From positions 124,001-188,000 of the forward strand of contig NZ_JAGGKS010000007.1 in assembly GCF_017873955.1 (NCBI RefSeq): 64,000 nt of DNA, given 5' to 3'. The notes under the pieces are model-generated. The model was not told the DNA's origin and searched no databases. It worked only from the letters and a program-made list of their open reading frames with translations. The stretch's first letter is position 1, and every line of letters begins with the position of its first letter. The position numbers and the translations under genes are program-made. The DNA is from Sedimentibacter acidaminivorans (GTDB lineage Bacteria > Bacillota > Clostridia > Tissierellales > Sedimentibacteraceae). Of the stretch, positions 9,314 to 18,175 are shown one piece after another.

Positions 9314-10750
9314 ATGGCTGTTGAAATGAAGTTTGAAGATATTCACATTGAAGCTAAGGATCAACCGTATCAAATCCCTTCAAATTGGAAATGGACAAAA
9401 TTAGGAGTGATTGGAAATTACATAAATGGAAAAGCATTTAAATCAAGTGATTGGAGAGAAAAAGGAAAACCTATAATAAGGATTCAGAATTTAACAGGTA
9501 CTAATAATACCTATAACTATTTTGATGGAGAAATCGATGAAAAGTATTATGTTCAGAGTGGAGATTTTTTGATTTCATGGTCAGCAACACTAGGTGCATT
9601 TATCTGGCAAGGTGAAAATGCTCTACTCAACCAACACATTTTCAAGGTAGATAGTTATATTAATAAGAAGTTTCACTATTATTTGGTTCAAGAAGTTATT
9701 GAAGAATTATATAGAAATACACATGGTTCAGGTATGGTTCATGTTACAAAGACTATATTCAATAATATTTTAGTACCACTCCCGCCCTTACCAGAACAAC
9801 AACGTATCGTCAACCGAATTGAATCTTTATTTGAGAAAATTGATAAAGCAGAGACTTTAATCAATGAAGCTCGTGAAGGTTTTGAAAAGCGAAAAGAAGC
9901 AATATTGGCTAAGGCTTTTCGTGGGGAATTGACTGAGAAATGGCGTGAAGAGCATGGGACGTATTCTAATGCATCTAATGAACTAGAGGCATTAAAGAGT
10001 CAAAGGTTAGAAAGATATAACTCATTAATCGCTATTGCCAAAAAAGAAGGGCTAAAAAAGCCTAAAAAAGATTATGATTTTTCCTATGAGAGAAATGATG
10101 TTTTACCTGAAGGGTGGGTTGAATCAAAATTAGATAATCTTGTTTATTTTGCAGGACGAATTGGATGGAAAGGTTTAAAAGCAGACGAGTATGTTGAAGA
10201 CGGACCTATGCTATTGTCGGTATACAATTTGAATTATGGGGATTATGTTGATTATTCGGAAGTGAATAGGATTACTGATGAAAGATATATTGAAAGTCCG
10301 GAGATTATGGTTCAAAATGATGATATATTATTGACGAAAGATGGAGCCGGAATAGGTAAGTTAGGATTTGTAAAAGGTTTGGAAGAGAAGGCAACAGTTA
10401 ACTCCTCGTTATTGTTAATAAGAGCTGATAATTCAATGATTCCTAAATACTTATATTACTTTTTAAAGGGGCCTGATATGCAGCAAGTTGTTAGGGAGAG
10501 AATTACAGGAAGTACTACGCCTCATCTTTTTCAGAGGGATATCAAGAATTTCATTATTACTATACCTCCTGTGGAAGAGCAGAAAGCAATTATTAATATC
10601 CTTGACAGTCTTACTGAGGAGCAAGAAAAAATTGATGGGATTACTTTATTAAGCGACCATATTGAATTATTGAAGAAATCAATATTGTCAAAAGCTTTTA
10701 GAGGTGAACTAGGAACAAATGATCCAGAAGAATTGAGTATAGTATTATAG
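9314..10750 (+). CDS. hsdS: type I restriction-modification specificity subunit
   Basis: DNA recognition subunit that sets the bipartite target for the HsdM and HsdR subunits. ATG 9314 with GGGGGAG upstream is the start; the frame extends further 5' only inside hsdM. The 478 residues contain two target-recognition domains (about 15-190 and 265-430). Each is followed by a conserved helical spacer ending in the same motif, ILAKAFRGELT and ILSKAFRGELG. Both halves are intact, so the target should be asymmetric and bipartite. It is the last gene of the hsd operon. No recombinase or spare hsdS fragments lie nearby, so phase variation by shuffling is not suggested. Confidence 0.95.
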   Translation: MAVEMKFEDIHIEAKDQPYQIPSNWKWTKLGVIGNYINGKAFKSSDWREKGKPIIRIQNLTGTNNTYNYFDGEIDEKYYVQSGDFLISWSATLGAFIWQGENALLNQHIFKVDSYINKKFHYYLVQEVIEELYRNTHGSGMVHVTKTIFNNILVPLPPLPEQQRIVNRIESLFEKIDKAETLINEAREGFEKRKEAILAKAFRGELTEKWREEHGTYSNASNELEALKSQRLERYNSLIAIAKKEGLKKPKKDYDFSYERNDVLPEGWVESKLDNLVYFAGRIGWKGLKADEYVEDGPMLLSVYNLNYGDYVDYSEVNRITDERYIESPEIMVQNDDILLTKDGAGIGKLGFVKGLEEKATVNSSLLLIRADNSMIPKYLYYFLKGPDMQQVVRERITGSTTPHLFQRDIKNFIITIPPVEEQKAIINILDSLTEEQEKIDGITLLSDHIELLKKSILSKAFRGELGTNDPEELSIVL

Positions 10751-10792
10751 TAAATAATATAGATGTACCAAATCATTGTCAGGAGGGGTAAA

Positions 10793-12337
10793 GTGGCTAA
10801 AAATGAAAAGATTGAATTCATTAAATCATTTATAGCAATTGATTTGAAGTCCTTCTATGCATCGGTGGAGTGTATGGAACGAGGGCTTGATCCATTGACT
10901 ACTAACCTAGTTGTAGCTGATGCAAGTCGAACTGAAAAAACCATATGTCTTGCTGTCTCTCCTTCCCTAAAAGCATATGGAGTTACCGGTAGAGCAAGGC
11001 TGTTTGAGGTGATTCAGAAAGTCAAGGAAGTAAATGCAAAACGGTTAAATAAAGCACCAGGGCGAGCTTTTTCAGGCGCTTCCTTTAACGACACTGAAGT
11101 GAAATCTTCATCTGATATCGCATTGGACTACATCGCTGCTCCGCCGAGAATGGCATATTATATGGAGTATAGCACTCAGATTTACAATATTTACTTGAAG
11201 TACATTGCTCCTGAAGATATTCATGTTTACTCCATCGACGAGGTATTCATTGATGCCACAAATTATTTGAACACCTACAATCTTTCGGCGCATGAACTTG
11301 CTATGAAAATGATTTTGGATGTTCTTGAAACGACTGGTATTACAGCAACAGCAGGAATTGGCACAAACCTGTATCTTTGCAAGGTTGCGATGGATATTAG
11401 GGCAAAACACATTCCAACCAATGAAAAAGGTGTGAAGATCGCAGAATTGGACGAAATGAGCTACCGTCGCTTACTGTGGTCACATCGTCCTCTTACAGAC
11501 TTTTGGCGCGTTGGCAAAGGATATGCTAAGAAGTTGGAAGAACAAGGTCTCTTTACAATGGGAGATATTGCAAGATGTTCTATTGGTAAGGCTAAGGATT
11601 ACTATAACGAGGATTTACTATACAAGATGTTCGGCATAAATGCTGAGTTGTTGATTGACCATGCGTGGGGATGGGAACCATGTACTATTGCTGATATTAA
11701 GGCATATAAGCCAAGCACAAACAGTATTGGATCAGGGCAGGTGTTGCACTCTGCCTATACCTCTGACAAAGCGAAATTGATTGTGCGAGAAATGACTGAT
11801 TTGATTGTCCTTGACTTGGTGGATAAAAGGCTTGTGACAGATCAACTTGTTTTAACGGTGGGATATGATATTGAAAATCTGACAAACCCTGAAAATAAGA
11901 AATCATATCATGGGGAGATTACCACTGATCACTACGGACGTTCAGTTCCGAAGTCAGCACATGGTACAACAAATCTTGACAGACAGACCTCCTCTACAAT
12001 GTTGATTATGGATGCCGTTACAGAATTATTTGACCGCATTGTTGATAAAAATCTTTTAATCAGGAGAGTTAATATTACTGCTAATCATGTTGTTGATGAG
12101 GCAACTATTCAAAAGGCTGATAACTTTGAACAGCTTGATCTTTTTACTGATTACGAGGATATGAAAAAGAAAAAAGAGGAAGAAGAAGTCGAACTTATGC
12201 GTGAGAAAAAAATGCAGAAGACAATATTGGAGATAAAAAATAAATACGGAAAGAACGCCATTATAAAAGGTATGAATCTGGAAGAAGGCGCTACCACATT
12301 AGAACGGAATAAGCAGATAGGAGGGCACAAGGCATGA
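10793..12337 (+). CDS. Y-family DNA polymerase, UvrX/UmuC-like
   Basis: Error-prone translesion DNA polymerase of the DinB/UmuC family, most like the UvrX forms that travel on phages and mobile elements in Firmicutes. Motif [10 protein letters not shown] gives catalytic Asp17, and YSIDEVFID gives Asp149-Glu150. Little-finger and C-terminal regions follow, with a Lys/Glu-rich coiled stretch near residues 455-475. GTG 10793 is the start, since AGGAGGGG lies six bases upstream; an in-frame ATG at 10763 has no such site. It overlaps the YolD-type gene by four bases (ATGA). I see no LexA box of the Bacillus type upstream. Confidence 0.88.
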   Translation: MAKNEKIEFIKSFIAIDLKSFYASVECMERGLDPLTTNLVVADASRTEKTICLAVSPSLKAYGVTGRARLFEVIQKVKEVNAKRLNKAPGRAFSGASFNDTEVKSSSDIALDYIAAPPRMAYYMEYSTQIYNIYLKYIAPEDIHVYSIDEVFIDATNYLNTYNLSAHELAMKMILDVLETTGITATAGIGTNLYLCKVAMDIRAKHIPTNEKGVKIAELDEMSYRRLLWSHRPLTDFWRVGKGYAKKLEEQGLFTMGDIARCSIGKAKDYYNEDLLYKMFGINAELLIDHAWGWEPCTIADIKAYKPSTNSIGSGQVLHSAYTSDKAKLIVREMTDLIVLDLVDKRLVTDQLVLTVGYDIENLTNPENKKSYHGEITTDHYGRSVPKSAHGTTNLDRQTSSTMLIMDAVTELFDRIVDKNLLIRRVNITANHVVDEATIQKADNFEQLDLFTDYEDMKKKKEEEEVELMREKKMQKTILEIKNKYGKNAIIKGMNLEEGATTLERNKQIGGHKA

Positions 12338-12764
12338 TGGAAAAATATGATGATATCATAAATCTACCACACCATGTCTCTGCGACACACCCTCATATGC
12401 CAGCTATTGACCGGGCAGCTCAGTTTTCCCCATTCGCCGCACTGACTGGATATGATGCTGCTATAAAAGAAACCGCAAGATTGACTGATGAGAGAGTTGA
12501 ATTGGATAAATATATGAAGGATGTTTTGAGGGATAGGCTTCAAATCATAGTAGACCAGCTCAAAGAGCATCCAGAAATAGCAATTACCTACTTCAGTCAG
12601 ATGAAAAGAAAAATGGTGGTGGCTATGTTACTGTTATAGGTACGGCTAAAAAGATAGACGAATATGAACGAGTTATTGTTATGACCGATGGCGCAAGAAT
12701 TCCCATTGATGAAATCATCAGCATTGAGGGGCAGATATTTGAAACCAAGTGTGAGGACGAATAA
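12334..12764 (+). pseudogene. YolD-like protein, frameshifted
   Basis: YolD-like proteins are the usual small partner of UvrX-type polymerases; their role is unclear. The first ~90 codons ([19 protein letters not shown] and onward) run normally. Near 12595-12614 the frame breaks, and the first frame stops at 12639. The remainder of the family pattern continues in the -1 frame to the TAA at 12762 ([20 protein letters not shown], then IPIDEIISIEG). One lost base in front of GATGAAAAG would restore the expected PDEKKNGG. The polymerase upstream is intact. A slip on the AAAAA run or a sequencing error are alternatives. Confidence 0.8.
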
Positions 12765-13093
12765 TGATAAATTTAGATATTTAATTTTGAGTATAGTTGT
12801 TTTACAACATTAGTAGGTTATAAGCCAGTAGTATAGGCATGAGTATTTTTTAAACAATTCAATAGTATTATGTGATAATGATATTATAGCAAAAAATAAA
12901 TATGGGAGAGTGTAATGGGAATTAATTAGACGATTTGGTCATTAGATAATAAAAGGGAATTAAATAGATCTCAAAGTGTCAGCGAAGCAGAGTTACTTAT
13001 ATAATTTTTTGAATGATATTTATCATAGTTTCTGCAAATCCTAAAAAATTATTAAATGTGATATATTAAGCAGTTATGACAGCTAATCAGATG
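12765..13093 (+). other. gene-free stretch with a possible decayed frame
   Basis: No intact gene, terminator or repeat is visible. A short frame around 12930-13003 (TIWSLDNKRELNRSQSVSEA) vaguely resembles the start of some PD-(D/E)xK-type nuclease proteins, with stops on both sides. It may be debris at the right edge of the island. This is weak. Confidence 0.25.
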
Positions 13094-13147
13094 TCGTTAA
13101 CCTTAAAAATAAAATTGGTTGACAATAAAACTAGAGTAAAGTATAAT
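13094..13147 (+). promoter_or_regulatory. bioY promoter with BirA-type operator
   Basis: TTGACA (13119-13124) and TATAAT (13142-13147) are 17 bases apart. An inverted repeat, TCGTTAACC (13094-13102) and GGTTGACAA (13117-13125) with a 14-base spacer, overlaps the -35 box. It closely follows the Firmicutes BirA operator TTGTTAACC...GGTTAACAA. It sits directly before biotin genes, so repression by biotinyl-AMP-bound BirA is very likely. Confidence 0.82.
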
Positions 13148-13201
13148 ACATAATGTATTCATGAAATAGAATAACGCTAGTACATAAAAAGGGAGCACAT
13201 T

Positions 13202-13747
13202 ATGAGAAATGAAAAAATAATTAATCTTACTCTAATTGGTCTTATGGCTGCAGTTACCTGTATTTTAGGACCACTATCCATTATAATTCCTATTTCGCCA
13301 GTTCCAATATCATTTACTAACCTTGCTATTTACTTTACTGTTATTTTACTTGGCGGGAAAAAGGGTACTATTTGCTACTTAGTTTATCTTCTAATTGGAT
13401 TTGTAGGAATACCTGTTTTCTCGGGTTTTACATCAGGTCCTGCTAAGTTGTTAGGCCCAACTGGAGGTTACCTAATTGGGTTCATCTTTATGGCGATGAT
13501 TGCCGGATCTTTTGTTGACAAATTCCCAGGTAAAGTCTACATGTATGTATTGGGAATGATGTTTGGAACAATTGTAACATATGCTTTAGGGACAGCCTGG
13601 TTATCTTATCAAGCAAACATGACTTTTGATCAAGCTTTGTTTGCAGGCGTAATTCCATACATCATCGGTGATATTGTAAAGATTATAATCGCAACTCTTT
13701 TAGGATCTACAATAAAAAAACATGTACAAAGAGCTGGATACCTATAA
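13202..13747 (+). CDS. bioY: biotin transporter substrate-binding component BioY
   Basis: Membrane S-component of an energy-coupling-factor transporter that binds biotin. The 181 residues form about six transmembrane segments with the family patterns GPTGGYLIGF and VPISFTNLAIYF. No ECF ATPase or T gene is adjacent, so it must use the shared EcfAA'T module encoded elsewhere, as group II ECF transporters do. ATG 13202 follows GGGAGC. It is co-transcribed with bioB under the BirA-type operator. Confidence 0.94.
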   Translation: MRNEKIINLTLIGLMAAVTCILGPLSIIIPISPVPISFTNLAIYFTVILLGGKKGTICYLVYLLIGFVGIPVFSGFTSGPAKLLGPTGGYLIGFIFMAMIAGSFVDKFPGKVYMYVLGMMFGTIVTYALGTAWLSYQANMTFDQALFAGVIPYIIGDIVKIIIATLLGSTIKKHVQRAGYL

Positions 13748-13797
13748 TCTTTAGAGACTTTAATAACTTAATATATCAGAAGAAAGGCAAAAATACT

Positions 13798-14760
13798 ATG
13801 GATATCATAAAATTATCACAGGAAATAATTGAGGGAAGAATACTAAAGCGTAACGAGGATTTAAGTTTTTTTGCTACTGAAAATTTAGATGAACTTTGTC
13901 AAGCCGCTGACAGTATCCGTAAAGCATTATGTGGTGATGATGTTGATTTATGTGCTATTATCAACGGAAGAAGCGGCAGTTGTAGTGAAAATTGCAAATT
14001 CTGTGCCCAAAGCAGTTACCACCATACTGGAATCGAAAAATATAGTTTTTTAGATACGGATATGATTGTAGCAGATTGCAAAAAGCATGCAGATAAAGGT
14101 GTACACCGCTATTCTATTGTAACAGCTGGACGCGACTTAAAAGGAAAAGACTTAGAAGCAGCTTGTAATACCTATAAAAGAATGAATGAGGAATGCGATA
14201 TAGATTTGTGCGCTTCCCATGGTTTGCTTTCGGAAGAAGCATTTATTGCTTTAAAAGAAAGTGGTGTATCTATGTATCACGAAAATATAGAAACATCAAA
14301 AAGAAATTTTCCTAATGTTTGCACAACTCATACATATGAAGATAAGATAAATGGAATTAAACTTGCACATAGGTTAGGGTTCAATGTCTGTTCTGGCGGA
14401 ATTATTGGAATGGGAGAATCGTTTGAAGATCGTTTGGATATGGCTGTTAGTTTAGCAGAACTAGGGGTGCAATCCATTCCTATTAATGCCTTAATGCCAA
14501 TTAGTGGAACTGCTTATGAAAATCTTGAATGCCTGACGGAAGATGAAATACTAAGAACTGTAGCAATGTTCCGCTTTATTAATCCAGCAGCTAGGATTAG
14601 ATTAGCAGCAGGAAGAATTCTTATGGAGAATTCTGGAATACGGGCTTTCAATGCAGGTGCCAATGCTACTATAACTGGAGACTTATTAACTACATCCGGC
14701 AATAATATTGACAAAGACAAAGAAATGCTAACTCAGATAGGATTTAAAATATGTTGCTAA
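13798..14760 (+). CDS. bioB: biotin synthase
   Basis: Radical SAM enzyme inserting sulfur into dethiobiotin to give biotin. The 320-residue protein has the SAM cluster motif CSENCKFC (Cys62, Cys66, Cys69) and the YHHTGIEKY and ENIETSKRNFP regions of the family. It lies 50 bases after bioY in the same operon. The rest of the pathway (bioA, bioD, bioF) is absent from this window, so the cell may convert imported dethiobiotin or hold those genes elsewhere. A terminator follows. Confidence 0.95.
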   Translation: MDIIKLSQEIIEGRILKRNEDLSFFATENLDELCQAADSIRKALCGDDVDLCAIINGRSGSCSENCKFCAQSSYHHTGIEKYSFLDTDMIVADCKKHADKGVHRYSIVTAGRDLKGKDLEAACNTYKRMNEECDIDLCASHGLLSEEAFIALKESGVSMYHENIETSKRNFPNVCTTHTYEDKINGIKLAHRLGFNVCSGGIIGMGESFEDRLDMAVSLAELGVQSIPINALMPISGTAYENLECLTEDEILRTVAMFRFINPAARIRLAAGRILMENSGIRAFNAGANATITGDLLTTSGNNIDKDKEMLTQIGFKICC

Positions 14761-14805
14761 GTATAATCACAACAAGCTTAATGTCAAAGATATATATATA
14801 TAAAT

Positions 14806-14843
14806 AAAAATAGCAATAAGTGTATATTTATTGTTATTTTTTT
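14806..14843 (+). terminator. terminator of bioYB
   Basis: An AT-rich inverted repeat, AAAATAGCAATAA with TTTATTGTTATTTT, is followed by a T run. It begins about 46 bases after the bioB stop codon. Confidence 0.7.
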
Positions 14844-14926
14844 ATGCTTTTTTGTTATGTTAATAGGTCGATATATATATTGGGGAAATAAAAAATTCGA
14901 AGAAAATAATTCAACATAATTATTGC

Positions 14927-14955
14927 TTGAAAATTGATTAAATATATTGTATAAT
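14927..14955 (+). promoter_or_regulatory. promoter ahead of a decayed gene
   Basis: TTGAAA at 14927-14932, a 17-base spacer and TATAAT at 14950-14955. Downstream are GGAGC and an ATG at 14985 that opens only a 16-codon frame, then the DUF3842 remnant. Confidence 0.6.
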
Positions 14956-15050
14956 CATATGGATATGATTTAGGAGCTGTATATATGAAAGTAAGATTAT
15001 ATTTTCATGTAGATTCAAATCTCTTAAAGTATTAAAAGAGCATACCATTT

Positions 15051-15215
15051 ATAAGAATAGCTGTAATTGATGGTAAAGGTGGAGGCATTGGAAGTCAGGT
15101 TGTAGAAAGACTGAAGTCTTTGAAAAACTGTGATATTGAAATCATTGCTATGGGGACGAACTCTCAAGCGACTTCAAGTATGTTAAAATCGGGTGCAGAT
15201 GGTTTTCAACAGTAA
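15051..15215 (+). pseudogene. DUF3842-family remnant
   Basis: Fifty-four codons read RIAVIDGKGGGIG..., ...EIIAMGTNSQATSSMLKSGAD, which is the N-terminal half of the DUF3842 family (function unknown). The position where the family starts with Met is ATA here, an upstream in-frame stop rules out an extension, and the frame ends after FQQ, well short of the usual length. The gene appears to have lost its start and C-terminal half while its promoter and terminator-like hairpin survive. Confidence 0.65.
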
Positions 15216-15238
15216 AAAAAAAATATTAAATGAAAAAT

Positions 15239-15294
15239 AAAACCACGAAGGTTTAATCACTTAAGAATGAGTGCTTACTTTGTGGTTTTCTTAT
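15239..15294 (+). terminator. terminator-like hairpin before the nickel operon
   Basis: AAAACCACGAAG (15239-15250) pairs with CTTTGTGGTTTT (15278-15289), a 12-base stem with one wobble, with a short CACT/AGTG hairpin inside. T-rich sequence follows. It would end transcripts from the decayed gene upstream. Confidence 0.6.
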
Positions 15295-15329
15295 ATGCTA
15301 GGAAAGTTTTTTCCTAGTATATAAAAGTA

Positions 15330-15425
15330 AGGGTTGCAAAGGACGGGGTGTCCTTTGTCATTAAGGAGTGTGCTCAGTGAAGGAGGACATAGGTCCCCTA
15401 GCAGAAGTTGAGTAGATACTTTTTT
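15330..15425 (+). promoter_or_regulatory. structured leader, candidate Ni/Co (NiCo, czcD-type) riboswitch
   Basis: The leader of the nickel transporter is densely structured. CAAAGGAC pairs perfectly with GTCCTTTG (15337-15344/15350-15357). AGGAGGAC then pairs with GTCCCCT around an ATAG loop with one bulged A (15381-15398). CTCA near 15373 faces TGAG near 15409. A TAGCAGAAG motif and T6 follow. Purine-rich junctions with GGAC and AGCAG(G/A)AG are what I recall of NiCo riboswitches, and the downstream genes are the right targets. I cannot run a covariance search, so the class remains a proposal. A nearby hairpin, CTAGGAAA...TTTTCCTAG (15298-15315), precedes it. Confidence 0.5.
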
Positions 15426-15449
15426 GTTATTAAAAAGGAGATGATAATT

Positions 15450-16502
15450 ATGCATATGGCTGATGCTTTAATTTCACCAGTTGTAGGGGGTACAATGTTT
15501 GCTGTTACAGCAGGAATTGCATCCTATTCGGTGAAAAAAGTACAAACAAAATTTGACGGAAAATTAGAATTAAATGAAAAGAAAATTCCATTAATGGGAG
15601 TAATGGGTGCATTTGTATTTGCTGCACAAATGATTAATTTTACAATACCTGGTACAGGCTCTAGTGGTCATATCGGAGGTGGTATCCTTTTAGCTGCCTT
15701 GCTTGGTCCATACGCAGGATTTTTGACAATGGCATGTATATTAACTATACAAGCATTATTTTTTGCAGATGGAGGATTATTGGCATTAGGATGCAATATT
15801 TTTAATATGGGATTTTACACATGTTTTATTGCTTACAACTTAATTTATAAGAAAATAGTAAAAAACGAAATATCAAAGAAGAAAATATTTATTGCATCAT
15901 TGTTATCGGTAATTACTGGATTGCAGTTAGGTGCTTTTAGTGTAGTATTAGAAACAGCTTTTTCTGGTAAAACAGAGCTTCCTTTTGGTCCATTTTTACT
16001 GTTAATGCAACCTATTCATTTAGCTATTGGAATTATAGAAGGATTGATAACATCTGCTGTAATATCTTTTGTTTGGAATGCGCGCCCAGAAATATTAGAA
16101 ACTATTAAATCCGGGCAAGTACATAAAAAAGTATCATATAAAAAAATAATTATAGTTTTATTATGTGCTATTGTTTTAATTGGTGGTGTAGTATCTTTGT
16201 ATGCTTCTTCAAATCCTGATGGGTTAGAATGGTCTATTGAAAAAATTACTGGTAGTTCTGAAGTGGAATATACTGGTGCATTTCATGAATTTATAGGAAG
16301 TGTACAGGAAAAAATTGCATTTCTACCCGATTATGGGTTTAAAAATAGTTCAAATGAACAAATGAAGTCTAATATCCCTGTTAGTGCTGGAACCTCAGTT
16401 TCAGGAATAATCGGCAGTTTATTAACAGCTGTTTTAGCGATATTAATTGGTGTGACAACAAATGTTTATAGGAAACTTAAGAAAGGTGCAAATCAAAATT
16501 AA
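15450..16502 (+). CDS. larMN: nickel ECF transporter, fused S and N components (CbiM/NikM + PDGLE)
   Basis: Membrane substrate-binding component for Ni2+ (possibly Co2+). The 350 residues join a CbiM/NikM domain of about seven membrane helices to an N-type domain with the signature PDGLE at 256-260 and a final membrane helix. The ATG at 15450 is chosen because it yields MHMADAL: in this family the N-terminal Met-His is part of the metal site. AAAAAGGAG lies nine bases upstream. The downstream genes match the lar nickel transporter of Lactobacillus plantarum, Lar(MN)QO, which argues for nickel. Confidence 0.88.
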   Translation: MHMADALISPVVGGTMFAVTAGIASYSVKKVQTKFDGKLELNEKKIPLMGVMGAFVFAAQMINFTIPGTGSSGHIGGGILLAALLGPYAGFLTMACILTIQALFFADGGLLALGCNIFNMGFYTCFIAYNLIYKKIVKNEISKKKIFIASLLSVITGLQLGAFSVVLETAFSGKTELPFGPFLLLMQPIHLAIGIIEGLITSAVISFVWNARPEILETIKSGQVHKKVSYKKIIIVLLCAIVLIGGVVSLYASSNPDGLEWSIEKITGSSEVEYTGAFHEFIGSVQEKIAFLPDYGFKNSSNEQMKSNIPVSAGTSVSGIIGSLLTAVLAILIGVTTNVYRKLKKGANQN

Positions 16503-16519
16503 ATGATAGGTTTAACAAG

Positions 16520-17326
16520 ATGTCAAATATAACAAGTTCCATATATAAAATAAGGTTTTTGGATGAAATGTCTCAAAGGTGTACCGTTATACATAAACTT
16601 CATCCACTGGTTAAACTAATTGTAAGCATTGTATACATCATAACAACTGTTTCGTTCGATAAATATGAAATTATTAATTTGATTCCATTGGCCGTTTATC
16701 CAATTGTCATTTTTAATTTGGGTGATATTCCATTTATGCCTGTATTTAAACGTTCTTTGATTGTTTTGCCAATAGTATTGGGTGTGGGAATTTTTAATCC
16801 CATAATAGATAAAGAACCAATTATTATCTTTGCAAATGTATTTATTTCAAGGGGATGGATTTCATATTTAGGTTTGGTTATAAAATGTTTTTTTACAGTA
16901 TTATGTGCATTGCTGTTTATATCAACAACTAGCATTGACAATATAGCTATGTCTCTAAGTAAGTTGAAGGTACCAAAAATATTTACAATACAGTTTTTAT
17001 TGACTTATCGTTATATATATGTTTTGATAGAAGAATTTGCAAACATTTGGACTGCTTATACACTAAGGGCTCCCAAACAAAAAGGAATACATTATAAATC
17101 TTGGGGCTCGCTCTTGGGACAGCTGTTGATGCGAACATATGATAGAGCTCAAAGCATTTACTATTGCATGGTGTTGCGTGGATATAATGGAGAATATCAT
17201 CAGAGTGAAGAAGAGAAGTTATACTTAAAAGATTATATATATTTGTTTATATGGATTTGTTTTATGGTTTTGGTTAGGTTTTACAATATCCCAGTATTGT
17301 TGGGTAGTATAATGACAGGAGTTTAA
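16520..17326 (+). CDS. larQ: nickel ECF transporter transmembrane component
   Basis: EcfT/CbiQ-type membrane protein of 268 residues linking the ATPase to the substrate-binding subunit. Five to six membrane segments are visible, plus the two coupling motifs of the family, TLRAP near residue 190 and VLRGYNG near 220, which contact the ATPase. It begins 17 bases after larMN and is followed after two bases by the ATPase gene. Confidence 0.87.
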   Translation: MSNITSSIYKIRFLDEMSQRCTVIHKLHPLVKLIVSIVYIITTVSFDKYEIINLIPLAVYPIVIFNLGDIPFMPVFKRSLIVLPIVLGVGIFNPIIDKEPIIIFANVFISRGWISYLGLVIKCFFTVLCALLFISTTSIDNIAMSLSKLKVPKIFTIQFLLTYRYIYVLIEEFANIWTAYTLRAPKQKGIHYKSWGSLLGQLLMRTYDRAQSIYYCMVLRGYNGEYHQSEEEKLYLKDYIYLFIWICFMVLVRFYNIPVLLGSIMTGV

Positions 17327-17328
17327 TT

Positions 17329-18081
17329 ATGAGTCAGCATAAGGTTATTCTAAAAAATATTTTTTATACATATCCTGATGGTAAAAAAGCTATCAATGGT
17401 ATTAGCTTTGAGATTAATCATGGCGAGTCAGTCGCAATTGTAGGGTCAAATGGTGCTGGTAAATCTACACTACTTTTATCTATGGTGGGCATATTGTCTC
17501 CTGATAGCGGAGATATTCGCATTGGAGATTTAGCTGTAATAAAAAAGAATTTTTCAACTATTAGGCAGAAAATTGGGTTTACTTTTCAAAATGCTGACGA
17601 CCAATTATTTAATGCTACCGTATATGATGATGTTGCATTTGGCCCAAGAAGTTATAAATTATCAGAAATTGAAGTGAAAAAAAGAGTCGAAAGAGCATTG
17701 GAGATTGTCGGTGCTTCTCATTTGATGGAAAGACCACCATATAAACTTTCGGGGGGAGAAAAACGTTCTGTTTCAATTGCATCAGTTTTATCAATGGAAC
17801 CTGATATTTTATTAATGGATGAGCCCTCTTCCGCATTAGATCCAAAAAGCAGGAGAAGATTAATAAATTTATTAAAAGACTTTACCCATACTAAAATTAT
17901 AGCTACTCATGATTTAGATTTGGTTTTAGACGTATGTGAAAGAACCATTGTTTTAGGTAATGGACAAATATTAGCTGATGGTAGCACACAAAAGATATTA
18001 AATGATGGAGAATTACTAGACAGATGTGGATTGGAAAAACCATTTGCACTGCAAAGTTGTCCAATATGTTCAAAAAGATGA
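17329..18081 (+). CDS. larO: nickel ECF transporter ATPase
   Basis: CbiO-type ABC ATPase of 250 residues energising nickel uptake. Walker A is GSNGAGKST (Lys45), the signature is LSGGEKRSV and Walker B is ILLMDEPSSALD. The C-terminus ends in SCPICSKR, a CxxC pair that could bind metal, although a role in regulation is only a guess. It starts two bases after larQ. A 94-base gap with no terminator leads to larE, so one transcript may carry transport and cofactor genes. Confidence 0.88.
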   Translation: MSQHKVILKNIFYTYPDGKKAINGISFEINHGESVAIVGSNGAGKSTLLLSMVGILSPDSGDIRIGDLAVIKKNFSTIRQKIGFTFQNADDQLFNATVYDDVAFGPRSYKLSEIEVKKRVERALEIVGASHLMERPPYKLSGGEKRSVSIASVLSMEPDILLMDEPSSALDPKSRRRLINLLKDFTHTKIIATHDLDLVLDVCERTIVLGNGQILADGSTQKILNDGELLDRCGLEKPFALQSCPICSKR

Positions 18082-18175
18082 ACATTTTAAGAATTAATAC
18101 TAGAAATGCAGATGATATGTGGAGAGACATGTTTAATAAAATTAAGGTAATTATAAATATTTTGAGAGGTATATA

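Noticed and set aside
12595-12614. Programmed frameshift in the YolD gene
   Set aside because: Unlike larC, the site has only a five-A run and no known precedent; a lost base explains the protein pattern better, so it is listed as a pseudogene.
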